From the NCBI GenBank assembly GCA_004362315.1, contig SNWL01000003.1, positions 248,001 through 312,000 on the forward strand: DNA of 64,000 bases. Reading direction: 5' to 3'. Shown here piece by piece: positions 1 to 14,506 of the stretch. The translations under genes and the position numbers were made by a program. This DNA is from Mycobacterium sp. BK086 (GTDB lineage Bacteria > Actinomycetota > Actinomycetes > Mycobacteriales > Mycobacteriaceae). Numbering within the stretch: position 1 is the stretch's first letter; each line of letters begins with the position of its first letter. Under the pieces are notes generated by a model. The model had not been told where the DNA came from and ran no database searches. It saw only the letters and a list, made by a program, of their open reading frames with translations.

Positions 1-866
1 TCACCCTTGGCCATCTGCGGCAGCGTCTGCAGGTACTGGTAGGCCAGCATCTCCGGGGTGGGACGGCCCGCCTTGATGGCGGCGAACGTCTTCTCGATCG
101 CCTTGGCCTGGCCCTGAGCCTGCAGGTAGGACGCGGCGCGTTCACCCTGGGCACGCAGGATCCGGGACTGCCGGTCGGCTTCGGCGGCCAGGATCGCGGC
201 CTGCTTGGCGCCCTCTGCGGCCAGGATCTGGGCCTGCTTCTGGCCTTCGGCCTGCTTGATCGACGCTTCCCGGTTGCCCTCGGCGGTGAGGATCATCGCG
301 CGCTTCTCCCGGTCGGCGCGCATCTGCTTCTCCATCGAATCCTGGATGGACGGCGGCGGGTCGATGCTGCGCAACTCGACGCGGGCGACGCGCAGACCCC
401 ACCGGCCGGTGGCCTCGTCGAGCACGCCGCGCAGCTGGCCGTTGATCGAATCGCGGGAGGTCAGCGTCTGCTCCAGGGTCATGCCACCGACGACGTTGCG
501 CAGGGTGGTGGTGGTCAGCTGCTCGACGCCGACGATGTAGTTGCTGATCTGATAGACCGCCGCCTGCGGGTTGGTGACCTGGAAGTACACCACCGTGTCG
601 ATGTTGACGGTCAGGTTGTCCTCGGTGATCACCGGCTGCGGCGGGAAGGACACCACCCGCTCACGCAGGTCGACCCGGGCGCGGACCTTGTCCACGAACG
701 GAACCAGCAGCGTGAGCTGACCGGAAACGGTCTTGCTGTACCGGCCGAGGCGTTCGATGACGGCGGCCTCGGCTTGCGGGATCAGGGCGATCGACTTGGC
801 GACGACGATGATCGCGAAGATCACCAGCACCGCCAACAGGACCAGACCGGCTATGGCACCGTCCAT
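1..866 (-). CDS. SPFH/Band 7 (stomatin-like) membrane protein, C-terminus cut by window edge
   Basis: About 288 codons are visible, read leftward from ATG at 866; the rest lies outside the window. One hydrophobic N-terminal segment (about residues 4-22) is followed by a Band 7 domain that includes the stretch [20 protein letters not shown], then an Ala/Glu/Gln/Lys-rich helical region (from about residue 195) typical of the SPFH oligomerisation coil. This matches the Rv1488 family, membrane scaffold proteins thought to organise lipid microdomains or control proteases. An AAGGAG ribosome site precedes the ATG. It lies 12 bases downstream of the nfeD-like gene on the same strand; NfeD and SPFH proteins are a classic partner pair. 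The exact cellular role is not known from sequence. Confidence 0.88.
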   Translation of the reverse strand, partial: MDGAIAGLVLLAVLVIFAIIVVAKSIALIPQAEAAVIERLGRYSKTVSGQLTLLVPFVDKVRARVDLRERVVSFPPQPVITEDNLTVNIDTVVYFQVTNPQAAVYQISNYIVGVEQLTTTTLRNVVGGMTLEQTLTSRDSINGQLRGVLDEATGRWGLRVARVELRSIDPPPSIQDSMEKQMRADREKRAMILTAEGNREASIKQAEGQKQAQILAAEGAKQAAILAAEADRQSRILRAQGERAASYLQAQGQAKAIEKTFAAIKAGRPTPEMLAYQYLQTLPQMAKG

Positions 867-878
867 GAAGGGTTCTCC

Positions 879-1313
879 TTACCCGTTCTTCCAGACCACC
901 GCGGTGGCACCGTCGATATGCATGACGGTGACGTGGTCGCCCGGCTCGTAGACATCGTTGTCGTTGTAGGGGCGGGCCGTCCAGATTTCGCCGTCGAGTT
1001 TCACCTGGCCTTCATGCTGGGCCACCCGGTCGAGCACCAGCGCACTTTTGCCTTCCAGCGCTTTGACCGGTTCGGGCAGGCCCTTGCCCGCGGTGAGCTT
1101 GCGGCGCAGCGCCGGGCGGACCAGCGCCACGAGCAGCACCGAAACCACCAGGAAAACCGCGCCGTCGGCCCACACCGGCCAGTCCAGCAGCCAGCTCGAC
1201 CCGGCGGCGGCCAGCGCGCCACCGGAGAGCATCAGCAGGAACATGTCGCCGGTCAGTGCCTCGGCACCGGCAAGACCCAAGGCGAACACGAGCCAGATCA
1301 GCGCCGCGGGCAT
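879..1313 (-). CDS. NfeD-like membrane protein (Rv1487 type)
   Basis: 144 aa. The N-terminus is hydrophobic with the [12 protein letters not shown] motif and a second membrane segment around residues 45-62. The C-terminal 60 residues form an OB-fold-like NfeD domain ([12 protein letters not shown] ... [20 protein letters not shown]). An in-frame ATG 21 codons upstream exists, but ATG 1313 is preferred: a TATCCT hexamer ends 6 bases before it, and the protein then starts with the membrane segment as in relatives. NfeD domains partner with SPFH proteins, and the SPFH gene follows directly. Probably co-transcribed and membrane located. Confidence 0.9.
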   Translation of the reverse strand: MPAALIWLVFALGLAGAEALTGDMFLLMLSGGALAAAGSSWLLDWPVWADGAVFLVVSVLLVALVRPALRRKLTAGKGLPEPVKALEGKSALVLDRVAQHEGQVKLDGEIWTARPYNDNDVYEPGDHVTVMHIDGATAVVWKNG

Positions 1314-1319
1314 GACGCC

Positions 1320-1325
1320 AGGATA
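1320..1325 (-). promoter_or_regulatory. -10 hexamer of nfeD-like gene, leaderless arrangement
   Basis: TATCCT on the minus strand, 6 bases before ATG 1313. It fits the TANNNT mycobacterial -10 and would start the transcript at or next to the start codon. No ribosome site is visible at this start. Confidence 0.5.
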
Positions 1326-1391
1326 TCGCGGCAAACCGCGGGAGGTTGGGAGAAAGCCGGACCAAGGTCGACCCACTACACTGCGAGCATC

Positions 1392-2252
1392 ATGTGGTGC
1401 CCGAGTGTTTCGCTATCCGTGTGGGCCAACGCCTGGCTCGCGGGCAAGGCCGCGCCCGACGACATCCTTGACGCGCTATCGGCTTGGGCACCAACACATT
1501 CGGTGACCGCCTACGATTCGGTTGCGGCCGGCCACACCGGCCTGCCCTGGCCGGACGTCGACGACGCGGGTGCGGTCTCGTTGCTGCAGACATTGCGAAC
1601 GGTGGCGGGCCGCTCGGTGGATGCCCGGCCGCCGGCCATCAGCGTCGCCCTGCCGGTTCCCGGCGACGTCCGGGGCCTGGCGGCCGGAACCCAGTTCCAG
1701 CGCGACGCCCTGGCCTCGGGCGAGGCGATCATCGTGACCAGCCCGGCCGGCGACACCATCGGCCTGGTCCCGGATTTCGAGTACGACGACACCGACGACG
1801 AACTGCCCGACGGCGACCGGGTGCCCGAGCTGTGCGCATTGTCCTGGACGGTGTATTCCCTGCCCGCGATCCCGGTGACCGACCATCTCGACCTGGGCGA
1901 GGCCGAGTACAACCTGCGCTCGGCGGTGCGATCGGCCGCCGATGCGCTGGGTGCGCTGCAACTCGGTGCGGCAGGCGGGATCGACGATCCACGCGGGCTC
2001 GTCGAGCAGGTGCTGGAATCCGGCAGCCATCACCGCGCGCCCGATCACGCTCCGACGCGGGCGCTTCGGGTGCTGGAGAACGCCGCGCACGTCGACGCGA
2101 TCATCTCGGTCAGTTCGGGACTGATGCCGATCGGCATCCAGAGCGCCTCGGAGGCTCAGATCGCCAATGACGCACTGCGGCCGCTGGCCTCGATCGTGCG
2201 GTCAGCGCGGATCGCCGCGGTCACCGCGATCCTGCACTCGGCCTGGCACTAG
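1392..2252 (+). CDS. Conserved mycobacterial protein of unknown function (Rv1486c-like)
   Basis: 286 aa, soluble, no signal peptide or membrane segment. By position and length it corresponds to H37Rv Rv1486c. Notable parts are a Trp-containing N-terminus ([18 protein letters not shown]), an acidic central stretch ([15 protein letters not shown]) and an alanine-rich C-terminal helical region. I recognise no catalytic motif. The frame is open far upstream, but only the ATG at 1392 is followed by family-like sequence; a TACACT hexamer at 1377-1382 ends 9 bases before it. The 3' end overlaps the convergent ferrochelatase gene by 32 bases. Function unknown. Confidence 0.82.
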   Translation: MWCPSVSLSVWANAWLAGKAAPDDILDALSAWAPTHSVTAYDSVAAGHTGLPWPDVDDAGAVSLLQTLRTVAGRSVDARPPAISVALPVPGDVRGLAAGTQFQRDALASGEAIIVTSPAGDTIGLVPDFEYDDTDDELPDGDRVPELCALSWTVYSLPAIPVTDHLDLGEAEYNLRSAVRSAADALGALQLGAAGGIDDPRGLVEQVLESGSHHRAPDHAPTRALRVLENAAHVDAIISVSSGLMPIGIQSASEAQIANDALRPLASIVRSARIAAVTAILHSAWH

Positions 2253-3258
2253 CCACGCAGCCGGGCGTGCAGAAGGCGCCGTCGACGCTGGACCCGTAGC
2301 CCGGAACCGGCTGCGCGCCAACCACTCTCGCCGGGTCGCGATCGTTGCGTGCCTCGTCGACGAGATCGAGGACCAGCCTGGCGAACCGGCGCTGCGCATT
2401 GGGCGTCGACGCCCGCGCCAGAGCGATCCCGAGTTCGTCGGCCTGGTGCGCCAATTCGTTGTCCAGGTCCCACACCACCTCGATGTGGTCGGAGACGAAT
2501 CCGATCGGGCAGACCACCACCGCCTTGGTGCCCGAGGCGGCCAGCACCGAGAGATGGTCGGCGACATCGGGTTCCAGCCACGGCACCTGCGGCGGTCCCG
2601 AGCGGGACTGCCACACCACGTCGTAGTCGTCGTAGCCGGCCGCGGCCGCCACCAGCGCCGCGGCGTAGCGGACCTGGCGGGCGTAGAGGTCCGGCCCGCA
2701 CCGGTCGGCGGCGCGCAGCGGTATCGAGTGGGCGGTGAACACCAGCCGGTGGCCCGCGGGCAGCGACGCCGCGGCATCGGCCACGGCGTCGGCGAACATC
2801 GCCACCAGCAGGGGGTGGTCGAAGAACTGCCGCAGCCTCACCAATTCCGGTGCGCCGTCACCGACGGCGGCCCGGGCTCGGGCGATGTCCTCCTGGTACT
2901 GGGCGCAACCGGAGTAGCCGCCCCACGCCGAGGTGGCGAAGACCGCGGCGCGCCGCACGCCATCGGAAGCCATTGCGGCGACGGTGTCTTCGACGAGCGG
3001 ATGCCAGTTGCGGTTGCCGAAGTACACCGGCAGATCGTCACCGCGCTCGGCGAGCTCGGCCCGGATCTCGTCGATCAGGGCCCGGTTGATGCCGTTGATC
3101 GGTGAGACGCCATCGAAGTGCAGGTAGTGCTCGGCGACGGCGGCCAGGCGCTCCGGCGGTATCCCCCGGCCCCGAGTGACGTTCTCCAAGAACGGCATCA
3201 CCTGTTCGGGGCCTTCCGGGCCGCCGAAGGAGAGCACCAGGAGCGCGTCGAACTCCAC
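2221..3258 (-). CDS. hemH: Ferrochelatase (coproporphyrin ferrochelatase type)
   Basis: 345 aa. It inserts Fe2+ into (copro)porphyrin in the late haem pathway. Family landmarks are [15 protein letters not shown] at the N-terminus, [14 protein letters not shown], the catalytic His region FTAHSIPL, and the Glu-rich [15 protein letters not shown]. The Cys in YSGCAQY and a C-terminal pair at residues 330 and 334 (FCTPGC) are consistent with the [2Fe-2S] cluster known in actinobacterial ferrochelatases, though ligands cannot be assigned from one sequence. The start is GTG 3258, two bases after the inhA stop; a longer frame would read back through inhA. Gene order inhA-ferrochelatase matches H37Rv Rv1484-Rv1485 (hemZ). 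Confidence 0.95.
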   Translation of the reverse strand: MEFDALLVLSFGGPEGPEQVMPFLENVTRGRGIPPERLAAVAEHYLHFDGVSPINGINRALIDEIRAELAERGDDLPVYFGNRNWHPLVEDTVAAMASDGVRRAAVFATSAWGGYSGCAQYQEDIARARAAVGDGAPELVRLRQFFDHPLLVAMFADAVADAAASLPAGHRLVFTAHSIPLRAADRCGPDLYARQVRYAAALVAAAAGYDDYDVVWQSRSGPPQVPWLEPDVADHLSVLAASGTKAVVVCPIGFVSDHIEVVWDLDNELAHQADELGIALARASTPNAQRRFARLVLDLVDEARNDRDPARVVGAQPVPGYGSSVDGAFCTPGCVASARPSAGSR

Positions 3259-3260
3259 GG

Positions 3261-4070
3261 CTAGAGCAGCTGCGTGCTGGCGCCGCCGTCGGCGAAGATG
3301 ATCGTGCCGGTGGTGGCGGGCAGCCAGTCCGACAGCAGGGCGCACACCGTCTTGGCGACCGGGGTCGGGTCCTTCATGTTCCAGCCGAGCGGGGCACGCT
3401 GGTCCCAGCCCTCCTCGAGCAGCTTCATCTGGGCGCCGGCCTCTTCACCGAGCGCACCGCCGACGATCGCGCTCATCGCCAGGGTCCGGATCGGGCCCGC
3501 GGCAACCAGATTGGACCGCACCCCGACCTTGCCGGCTTCGCGGGCGACGAATCGGTTGACCGATTCCAGCGCGCTCTTGGCCACCGTCATCCAGTTGTAG
3601 GCCGGCATCGCGCGAGTCGGGTCGAAGTCCATGCCGACGATGCCGCCGCCGGGGTTCATCACCGGCAGCACGGCCTTGGCCAGCGAGGCATAGGAGTACG
3701 CCGAGATGTGGATGCCCTTGGCGACGTCCTCGTAGGGTGCGTCGAAGAACGGGTTGATGCCCATACCGGTCTGCGGCATGAAACCGATGGAGTGCACCAC
3801 GCCGTCGAGCTTGTTGCCCTCGCCGATCTCCGCGGTGATCCGGTCGGCCAGCGTCGACAGGTGCTCTTCGTTCTGCACGTCGAGCTCGAGCAGCGGCGCC
3901 TTCTCCGGGAGCCGGTCGGCGATCCGCTGGATCAGCTTCATCCGGTCGAAGCCGGTGAGCACCAGCTGGGCGCCGGCTTCCTGCGCGACCTTCGCGATGT
4001 AGAACGCGATCGAGCTGTCGGTGATGATCCCCGTGACGAGAATCCGCTTGCCTTCCAGAATGCCTGCCAT
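3261..4070 (-). CDS. inhA: NADH-dependent enoyl-[ACP] reductase InhA
   Basis: 269 aa, the same length as M. tuberculosis InhA. It reduces trans-2-enoyl chains in the FAS-II system that builds meromycolic acids, and is the target of activated isoniazid. Motifs: the short-chain dehydrogenase nucleotide site [10 protein letters not shown], Ser94 (VVHSIGF), Phe149 (GMDF), Tyr158 (PAYNWM) and Lys165 (TVAKSA). These fall on the classical InhA numbers only if translation starts at ATG 4070. A second ATG at 4079 is just 2 bases from AGGA, whereas 4070 is 11 bases away, so 4070 is preferred. The gene lies 17 bases downstream of fabG1 as in all mycobacteria. Confidence 0.98.
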   Translation of the reverse strand: MAGILEGKRILVTGIITDSSIAFYIAKVAQEAGAQLVLTGFDRMKLIQRIADRLPEKAPLLELDVQNEEHLSTLADRITAEIGEGNKLDGVVHSIGFMPQTGMGINPFFDAPYEDVAKGIHISAYSYASLAKAVLPVMNPGGGIVGMDFDPTRAMPAYNWMTVAKSALESVNRFVAREAGKVGVRSNLVAAGPIRTLAMSAIVGGALGEEAGAQMKLLEEGWDQRAPLGWNMKDPTPVAKTVCALLSDWLPATTGTIIFADGGASTQLL

Positions 4071-4087
4071 ATCAGCCATATTCCTTT

Positions 4088-6835
<2,748 letters not shown>

Positions 6836-6839
<4 letters not shown>

Positions 6840-7930
6840 CGACCGTTGGCACCCGCCCCGGCGGGAACCACCGGCGGCACCGAATGTCCTTGCTGCGGAA
6901 CGGCATTGACCTGAGGCAGGGCAACGGTCTGCAGGATCCGGTTGATCACCGTCTCGGCCTTGATGTCATCGGCGAGCGCGTCGTAGGTCAGCACAAGGCG
7001 GTGGCGCAGCACGTCTGGGATCACATCGATCACGTCCTGCGGGATCACATAGTCGCGGCCGCGCACCAGCGCCAGGGCGCGGGCGGCGGCGATGATGCCC
7101 AGCGAGGCACGCGGCGAGGCGCCGAAGGCGACCCAGGCCTTGACGTCGTTGAGACCGAACTGCTCGGGCCGGCGCGTCGCGGTGACGACGCGGACCACGT
7201 AGTCGACCAGCGCGTGGTGGACGAAGTTGTTGGCCGCGACGTTCTGCAGGCGCAGCAGGTCGCCGGTCTCGAGGATCTGCTTGGGCTCCGGCGGGGTGAC
7301 ACCCATCCGGTAGATGATCTCGCGCTCTTCCTCCGGCGACGGGTAGTCGACGTTGATCTTGAACAGGAAGCGGTCGCGCTGGGCTTCCGGCAGCGGGTAG
7401 ACGCCCTCGTTCTCGATCGGGTTCTGGGTCGCCATCACCAGGAACGGCTTGGGCAGCTCGTAGGTCTTGCCGCCGATGGAGATCTTGCGCTCGGCCATGA
7501 CCTCGAGCAGTGCCGACTGCACCTTTGCCGGCGCGCGGTTGATCTCGTCGGCCAGCAGGAAGTTCACCACGACGGGGCCGAGTTCGATGTCGAACTCCTC
7601 GCGGCCCTGCCGGTAGATGCGGGTACCGATGATGTCGGTGGGCACCAGGTCGGGGGTGAACTGGATGCGGGCGAAGGTGCCGCCGACGACCTTGGCGAAG
7701 GTCTCGACCGCGAGCGTCTTGGCGACGCCGGGGACACCTTCGAGCAGCACGTGCCCCTTGGCCAGAAGCCCGACCAGGATGCGCTCGACGAGCTGGTCCT
7801 GACCCACGATGATGCGCTTGACCTCGAAGATCGCGCGCTCCAGGGTGTGCACCTCGCCGGCCAGGCCGTTACCGCCAGTCGAGATGGCCGGGGCTCCGGG
7901 GCCTGCGGGCGACCCACCTGGTGACGTCAT
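6836..7930 (-). CDS. moxR1: MoxR-family AAA+ ATPase
   Basis: 364 aa. AAA+ ATPase of the MoxR group, presumed to remodel or mature a VWA-domain partner using ATP. Walker A is GVPGVAKT (residues 65-72), Walker B is LLADEINRA (about 125-133), and sensor I lies in ATQNPIENEG. The N-terminus is a short flexible Gly/Pro/Ala stretch. ATG 7930 has a strong GGAGGAAG ribosome site. It begins the moxR-DUF58-VWA unit and sits 118 bases downstream of ripB; that gap holds a perfect hairpin. Corresponds to H37Rv Rv1479. Confidence 0.95.
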
Positions 7931-7958
7931 CGACTTCCTCCACAGCTGTTGGTTTTAT

Positions 7959-7976
7959 CGGGCACCTCGGTGCCCG
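7959..7976 (-). terminator. Perfect 8-bp hairpin between ripB and moxR1
   Basis: Arms CGGGCACC and GGTGCCCG face each other with a 2-base centre; in RNA the loop would open to 4-6 bases. On the transcribed strand it follows ripB and precedes the moxR1 ribosome site by about 15 bases. No U-tract follows, so it may be a U-less mycobacterial terminator, an attenuator or an RNA-stability element. Confidence 0.45.
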
Positions 7977-8048
7977 CACACAACTATTCCAGGCGTTCTG
8001 GGATCCGTCGACGTGCCCCGTTAACTGGCGCGTCGAGGATTGAACGGA

Positions 8049-8741
8049 CTAGGTCTCGATGATGCGCGTCAGGTACGGCGTCATACCCGCGGTCCGCACC
8101 GGGCTCACGGTCACCTGACCGGCCGCCGACGACGCCTCCAGCATCTGCCCGTTGCCCAGGTAGATGGTGACGTGCTGGGTGCCATTGGGCCCGTAGAAGA
8201 TCAGGTCGCCGCGCTTTGCCTGCGACGGCGGGATGTGCCGGCCGGCGTTGTACTGGTCACCGGAGTACTTCGGGATCTGCACGCCCACTCCGGCGAAGGC
8301 ATAGCGGGTGAAGCCCGAGCAGTCGTAGCCGACCTTGCCCGCGTCCTCTTCCACACCGGCGCTGGGCCCGTTGATCGCGCCGCCACCCCACGAGTACGGC
8401 ACACCCCGCTGGGAGGCACCGCGGGCGATCACGTACTCGATGGCCTGCGGCCCGCGGACCCGGCCGCCGGGCAGCGCCGACGGCGACCCGCCGCCGAACC
8501 CGAGGCCGGCCAAGAACCTGCGGCCCAGATCCATGGTCGCCTGCGCGGACTGCTGGGCAACCTGCAGTGAGGCGTTCGCGACGGCGACCGGATCACCGGG
8601 AGCGCCCGCGGACAGGATCTTGGGCAGGGTCGGATCCCACTCGCCCGGATCGGCATTCGCCGGGCTGGCAACACCCAGCCCCAGTGTCAGTGCCGTCAGG
8701 ACCGTCCCGACGAAGAGCCGTCGAGAAGTGTTGCGAGACAT
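8049..8741 (-). CDS. ripB: Peptidoglycan endopeptidase RipB (NlpC/P60)
   Basis: 230 aa. Secreted D,L-endopeptidase that cleaves peptide stems of peptidoglycan. A signal peptide (residues 1 to about 31, ending SPANA) is followed by a short linker and a C-terminal NlpC/P60 domain with catalytic Cys141 (DCSG), His190 (QHVTIYLG) and Glu202 (MLEASS). It lacks the coiled-coil autoinhibitory region of RipA. The gene lies 13 bases after ripA, so the two are almost certainly co-transcribed. Corresponds to H37Rv Rv1478. Confidence 0.96.
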   Translation of the reverse strand: MSRNTSRRLFVGTVLTALTLGLGVASPANADPGEWDPTLPKILSAGAPGDPVAVANASLQVAQQSAQATMDLGRRFLAGLGFGGGSPSALPGGRVRGPQAIEYVIARGASQRGVPYSWGGGAINGPSAGVEEDAGKVGYDCSGFTRYAFAGVGVQIPKYSGDQYNAGRHIPPSQAKRGDLIFYGPNGTQHVTIYLGNGQMLEASSAAGQVTVSPVRTAGMTPYLTRIIET

Positions 8742-8754
8742 GGGGAAAACTCCG

Positions 8755-10182
8755 TCAGTATTCGATGTAGCGGATGACGAACGGTGTCATGCCGCTGGTA
8801 CGCACCGGTGAGATCTTGACGTTCGAGCCGGTGTAGGGAGCCTCGAGCATCTGGCCCTGGCCCAGGTAGAGCGTCACGTGCTGGCTGCCGCCGGGACCGT
8901 AGAAGATCACGTCACCGCGGCGCATCTGCGACGACGGGATCTTGCGGCCCATGTTGTATTGCGAACCCGAGTAGTGCGGCAGCTTGATGCCGACGCCCGC
9001 GAACGCGTAGAGGATCAGCCCGGAGCAGTCGAACCCGACCGTGCCCGCGCCGCTGTCGATTCCGCGGCCGGGGCCGGTCGCGGTGCCGCCACCCCAGGAG
9101 TACGGCACGCCCATCTGCGACATGGCGCGTTTGATGACGTACTCGGAGGCTTGCGCGCCGTAGACATACGGAATCGCGCCGTTGGTGATTCCGGTGTCGT
9201 CGGGCTTCAGGATGCCGAGCTTCTGCAGGAAGCTCTTGCCCATCTGTTTGGTCGCGTTCAGCGAGGACGACGAGATCTGTAGAACGGCATTGATGATCTG
9301 GATGGGATCGCCGGAGACGAAGGCGCTGGGCACCATCGGCAACGTGGTATCCCATTCCGAGGCGCTGCCGTACGGCGGTACGACGCCGGCGTTGGGGGCC
9401 TTCGGTGATCCCGGCGCGGCCGGGTCCCAGCGATCCCCCGGGGTCGCCGGGCCGGTCGCCGCCGACTGCGGCACGGCGGCAGGTGAATTCGCCGGCGCCG
9501 ACCATTCACGGGCGGCGGCGAGTTTGTCCTGGGCCGTCTTTCGCTCGGCCGCCAGCCGGTCGATCTCGGCCTGCTGGTCACCGAACGTCTTCTGCGCCTG
9601 GGTCAGTGCCGCGACCGCGTTCTGCTGACTGGCTTCGGCCTCGGCGACGGCCTGGTCGGCCTTCTCCTTGGCCAGCCGCGCGGCGGACTCCTTGTTGACC
9701 TGCTCGGTGCGGGCCCGCTGCAGGTCGGTGATCACCTGTTGCGAGCTCAGCGTCAGCGCCTGGGTGGCAGACGCGGTGGAGATGATCTCCTCGGGAGTGG
9801 ACGCCATCAGCAGCGCCGACGACGGTCCATTCATATAGGCGGCGACCGCAAGCTCGTCGAATCGCTTCTGCGCGTCGGCAATTGCGGCATTCGAGTCCTT
9901 GACCGCCGCGGCGCTGACGTCGACCTGTTCCTGGGCGGCGGCGGCCGCATCCCGGGCGGTCTGGACGTCGACGATGGCCTTGTTGACGCTCTCCTGCTCG
10001 GCCTGAACCCTGGCGCCGACGTCCTGCAGGCGCTGGTTGGCGTCGGCGACATCGGCGATCAGTCCGGCGATCGTGTTGGGGCCGGGCCCGGGCTCGGCAT
10101 GGGCCACACCGGGCACCGTCAGCGTCATGGCGACGCCGAGTGCCAACGGCCGGAAAAGAGAGCCGCGATGGGAACGTCTCAT
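8755..10182 (-). CDS. ripA: Peptidoglycan endopeptidase RipA (NlpC/P60)
   Basis: 475 aa. Septal peptidoglycan hydrolase needed for daughter-cell separation in mycobacteria. A signal peptide ends near VAHA (about residue 30). A long coiled coil follows (about 35-225) that in M. tuberculosis RipA restrains activity, then a Pro/Ala/Gly linker (about 230-275) and the NlpC/P60 domain with Cys386 (DCSGL), His435 (SQHVTLYLG) and Glu447 (MLEAPY). The 190-base upstream region carries a phased array of GTCAC-type boxes, fitting the known control of ripA by the MtrAB two-component system. A GGAG ribosome site precedes ATG 10182. Confidence 0.97.
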   Translation of the reverse strand: MRRSHRGSLFRPLALGVAMTLTVPGVAHAEPGPGPNTIAGLIADVADANQRLQDVGARVQAEQESVNKAIVDVQTARDAAAAAQEQVDVSAAAVKDSNAAIADAQKRFDELAVAAYMNGPSSALLMASTPEEIISTASATQALTLSSQQVITDLQRARTEQVNKESAARLAKEKADQAVAEAEASQQNAVAALTQAQKTFGDQQAEIDRLAAERKTAQDKLAAAREWSAPANSPAAVPQSAATGPATPGDRWDPAAPGSPKAPNAGVVPPYGSASEWDTTLPMVPSAFVSGDPIQIINAVLQISSSSLNATKQMGKSFLQKLGILKPDDTGITNGAIPYVYGAQASEYVIKRAMSQMGVPYSWGGGTATGPGRGIDSGAGTVGFDCSGLILYAFAGVGIKLPHYSGSQYNMGRKIPSSQMRRGDVIFYGPGGSQHVTLYLGQGQMLEAPYTGSNVKISPVRTSGMTPFVIRYIEY

Positions 10183-10212
10183 TCGACCCTGGTCTCCTCT
10201 GCTCCACGTGCA

Positions 10213-10293
10213 GTCACGCCAGTAACAGATGTCACTTCAGTCACATCAATAACAATGGCGACAGTTGCACCGTACGTCACATTTGTCGCAGAG
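10213..10293. promoter_or_regulatory. Array of nine 9-bp phased GTCAC-type boxes upstream of ripA (probable MtrA operator)
   Basis: Plus-strand boxes begin at exact 9-base steps: GTCAC 10213, GTAAC 10222, GTCAC 10231, GTCAC 10240, ATAAC 10249, GCGAC 10258 (weak), GCACC 10267 (weak), GTCAC 10276, GTCGC 10285. Direct repeats of this type with this spacing are described for the response regulator MtrA, and ripA is a known MtrA target in M. tuberculosis. The surrounding gap is AT-richer than the genes. Confidence 0.65.
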
Positions 10294-10362
10294 GAAACTT
10301 CCGGCAGGAATTACATCTTTGTCATTTACGGGATGTTGCCGAAAAGTAATCTTATTGATTTG

Positions 10363-10385
10363 CCAGGTAGGGCTATTTTACCTGG
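10363..10385 (-). terminator. Stem-loop overlapping the stop of the Rv1476-like gene
   Basis: Arms CCAGGTA and TACCTGG (7 bp, perfect) with a 9-base loop that contains the TAG stop at 10373-10375. No U-tract follows on the minus strand. It is placed to end Rv1476-like transcription before the ripA promoter region. Confidence 0.4.
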
Positions 10386-10936
10386 TCAACAGGGGTGGCA
10401 GCATTTTGCGAGCGCCTGCCCCGGAGTTGTAGAACTCGGGTCAAAACAGCCCCTACAGCCACCCCGATCACGAGCGTGATCGTTAATCCCATCCAGGGAA
10501 AGTCGGGTGTTTGCAACTGGTCGACAAAGGCCTGCGTTCCGACCACCGGATTGGGCGCCGTCTTGGCCACATCCTGGCCGGCCTCGAGGATGACCCGGTC
10601 ATAGGTGGTGCTGTAGGTCCCCGCCCATCCCGGGCTGAGCACCAACACCGTCGAGCCGGGATTCGCGGCACCGATCTCGGTGGCGATATCGCGCAGCGGA
10701 GTATCGATCGCCGGGCTCTTCTCCATCACGACGACCTTGAGATCGATGCCGTGCTGCTGGGCAGCGGTCACGATCTTCTGCAGAGCCGCCGCATCGGCGG
10801 CCGGCGCGGCGACCCCGTCGGAAGCCACGTCGGCTTCCACCTTCGCCAGGCACTGCTCGACCGGGGTCGTGGGGTCGAGCCCCACACTGCTGCACACCTC
10901 CACCGGGATGAAGGTCGGCGCGTGCAGAATCGTCAC
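10373..10936 (-). CDS. Rv1476-like membrane protein
   Basis: 187 aa. GTG 10936 is chosen as start: the frame is open further upstream, but the family begins MTILHAPTFIPVEVCSS, and a TACGGT hexamer (10945-10950) ends 8 bases before this codon. An alpha/beta-looking domain (about 1-140, with VVVMEKSPAIDTPLRDIATE and TVLVLSPGWAGTYSTTYDR) precedes one membrane helix (about 152-172) and a basic cytoplasmic tail. It resembles the DUF6676/Rv1476 family. The position upstream of ripA is conserved among mycobacteria, suggesting a cell-envelope role; the biochemical function is unknown. Confidence 0.85.
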   Translation of the reverse strand: MTILHAPTFIPVEVCSSVGLDPTTPVEQCLAKVEADVASDGVAAPAADAAALQKIVTAAQQHGIDLKVVVMEKSPAIDTPLRDIATEIGAANPGSTVLVLSPGWAGTYSTTYDRVILEAGQDVAKTAPNPVVGTQAFVDQLQTPDFPWMGLTITLVIGVAVGAVLTRVLQLRGRRSQNAATPVDQVK

Positions 10937-11048
10937 GATCCGAAACCGTACCCCTCGCGCCGATTCCGGGGTGGCACCACGCGCCGAGGAAGACAAGACT
11001 GAGACCCAGGACCGTTGCCCGCGTACGGGCATCGATCCGCCCGCTTAG

Positions 11049-11064
11049 TAGGACAAGCGTACTG
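11049..11064. promoter_or_regulatory. AcnR-type operator upstream of acnA
   Basis: TAGGACAAGCGTACTG matches the corynebacterial AcnR operator consensus CAGNACnnnCGTACTG at every defined position except the first. It lies immediately upstream of a TAGTAT hexamer (11066-11071), so bound AcnR would block RNA polymerase. The TetR-type gene downstream of acnA is the expected ligand. Confidence 0.6.
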
Positions 11065-11065
11065 T

Positions 11066-13936
<2,871 letters not shown>

Positions 13937-13942
13937 CCGGAC

Positions 13943-14506
13943 GTGCCCAGGGTCAGCGAGGATCATCTGGCGGCCCGCCGCCGCCAGATCCTCGACGGCG
14001 CACGGCGCTGCTTTGCCGAGTACGGCTACGACAAGGCAACCGTGCGCCGCCTGGAGCAGACCATCGGTCTGTCGCGCGGCGCGATCTTTCACCACTTCCG
14101 CGACAAGGACACGCTGTTCTTCGCGCTCGCGCGCGAGGATGCCGAACGGATGGCGGAGGTCGCCTCCAGCCAGGGCCTCGTCCAGGTGATGCGGGACATG
14201 TTGGCCGCGCCCGATCAATTCGATTGGCTGGCAACCCGATTGGAGATCGCGCGCAAGCTGCGCAACGACCCGGTGTTCCAGCAGGGCTGGGTGGAGCGCT
14301 CAGCGGAGCTGTCGGCGGCGACAAGCGACCGGCTGCGCAGGCAGAAGCAGGCCGGCCGGTTGCGCGACGATGTGCCCAGCGACGTTCTGCAGTGCTATCT
14401 GGACCTGGTCCTGGATGGGTTGGTGGCGCGGCTGGCGGCGGGCGAAGAACCCCAGCGACTCTCGGCAGTGCTGGATCTGGTGGAAGATTCGGTGCGCCAG
14501 CGCTAG
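13943..14506 (+). CDS. acnR: TetR-family regulator AcnR
   Basis: 187 aa. The N-terminal TetR helix-turn-helix (about residues 12-58) includes ILDGARRCFAEYGYDKATVRR and GLSRGAIFHHFRDKDTLF; the C-terminus is an all-helical ligand or dimer domain. Adjacent to acnA, it is the expected repressor of aconitase, and its H37Rv counterpart Rv1474c has been reported to bind the acn promoter. GTG 13943 lies 6 bases after the acnA stop. Its TAG stop shares CTAG with the convergent small HTH gene. Confidence 0.92.
   Translation: MPRVSEDHLAARRRQILDGARRCFAEYGYDKATVRRLEQTIGLSRGAIFHHFRDKDTLFFALAREDAERMAEVASSQGLVQVMRDMLAAPDQFDWLATRLEIARKLRNDPVFQQGWVERSAELSAATSDRLRRQKQAGRLRDDVPSDVLQCYLDLVLDGLVARLAAGEEPQRLSAVLDLVEDSVRQR

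Noticed and set aside
774-1391. Upstream extension of the Rv1486c-like frame
   Set aside because: It runs antisense through the nfeD-like gene, and family-like sequence begins only at ATG 1392.
9739-10479. 246-codon plus-strand frame across the ripA upstream region
   Set aside because: Most of it is antisense to ripA, and the intergenic part is explained by the phased operator boxes.
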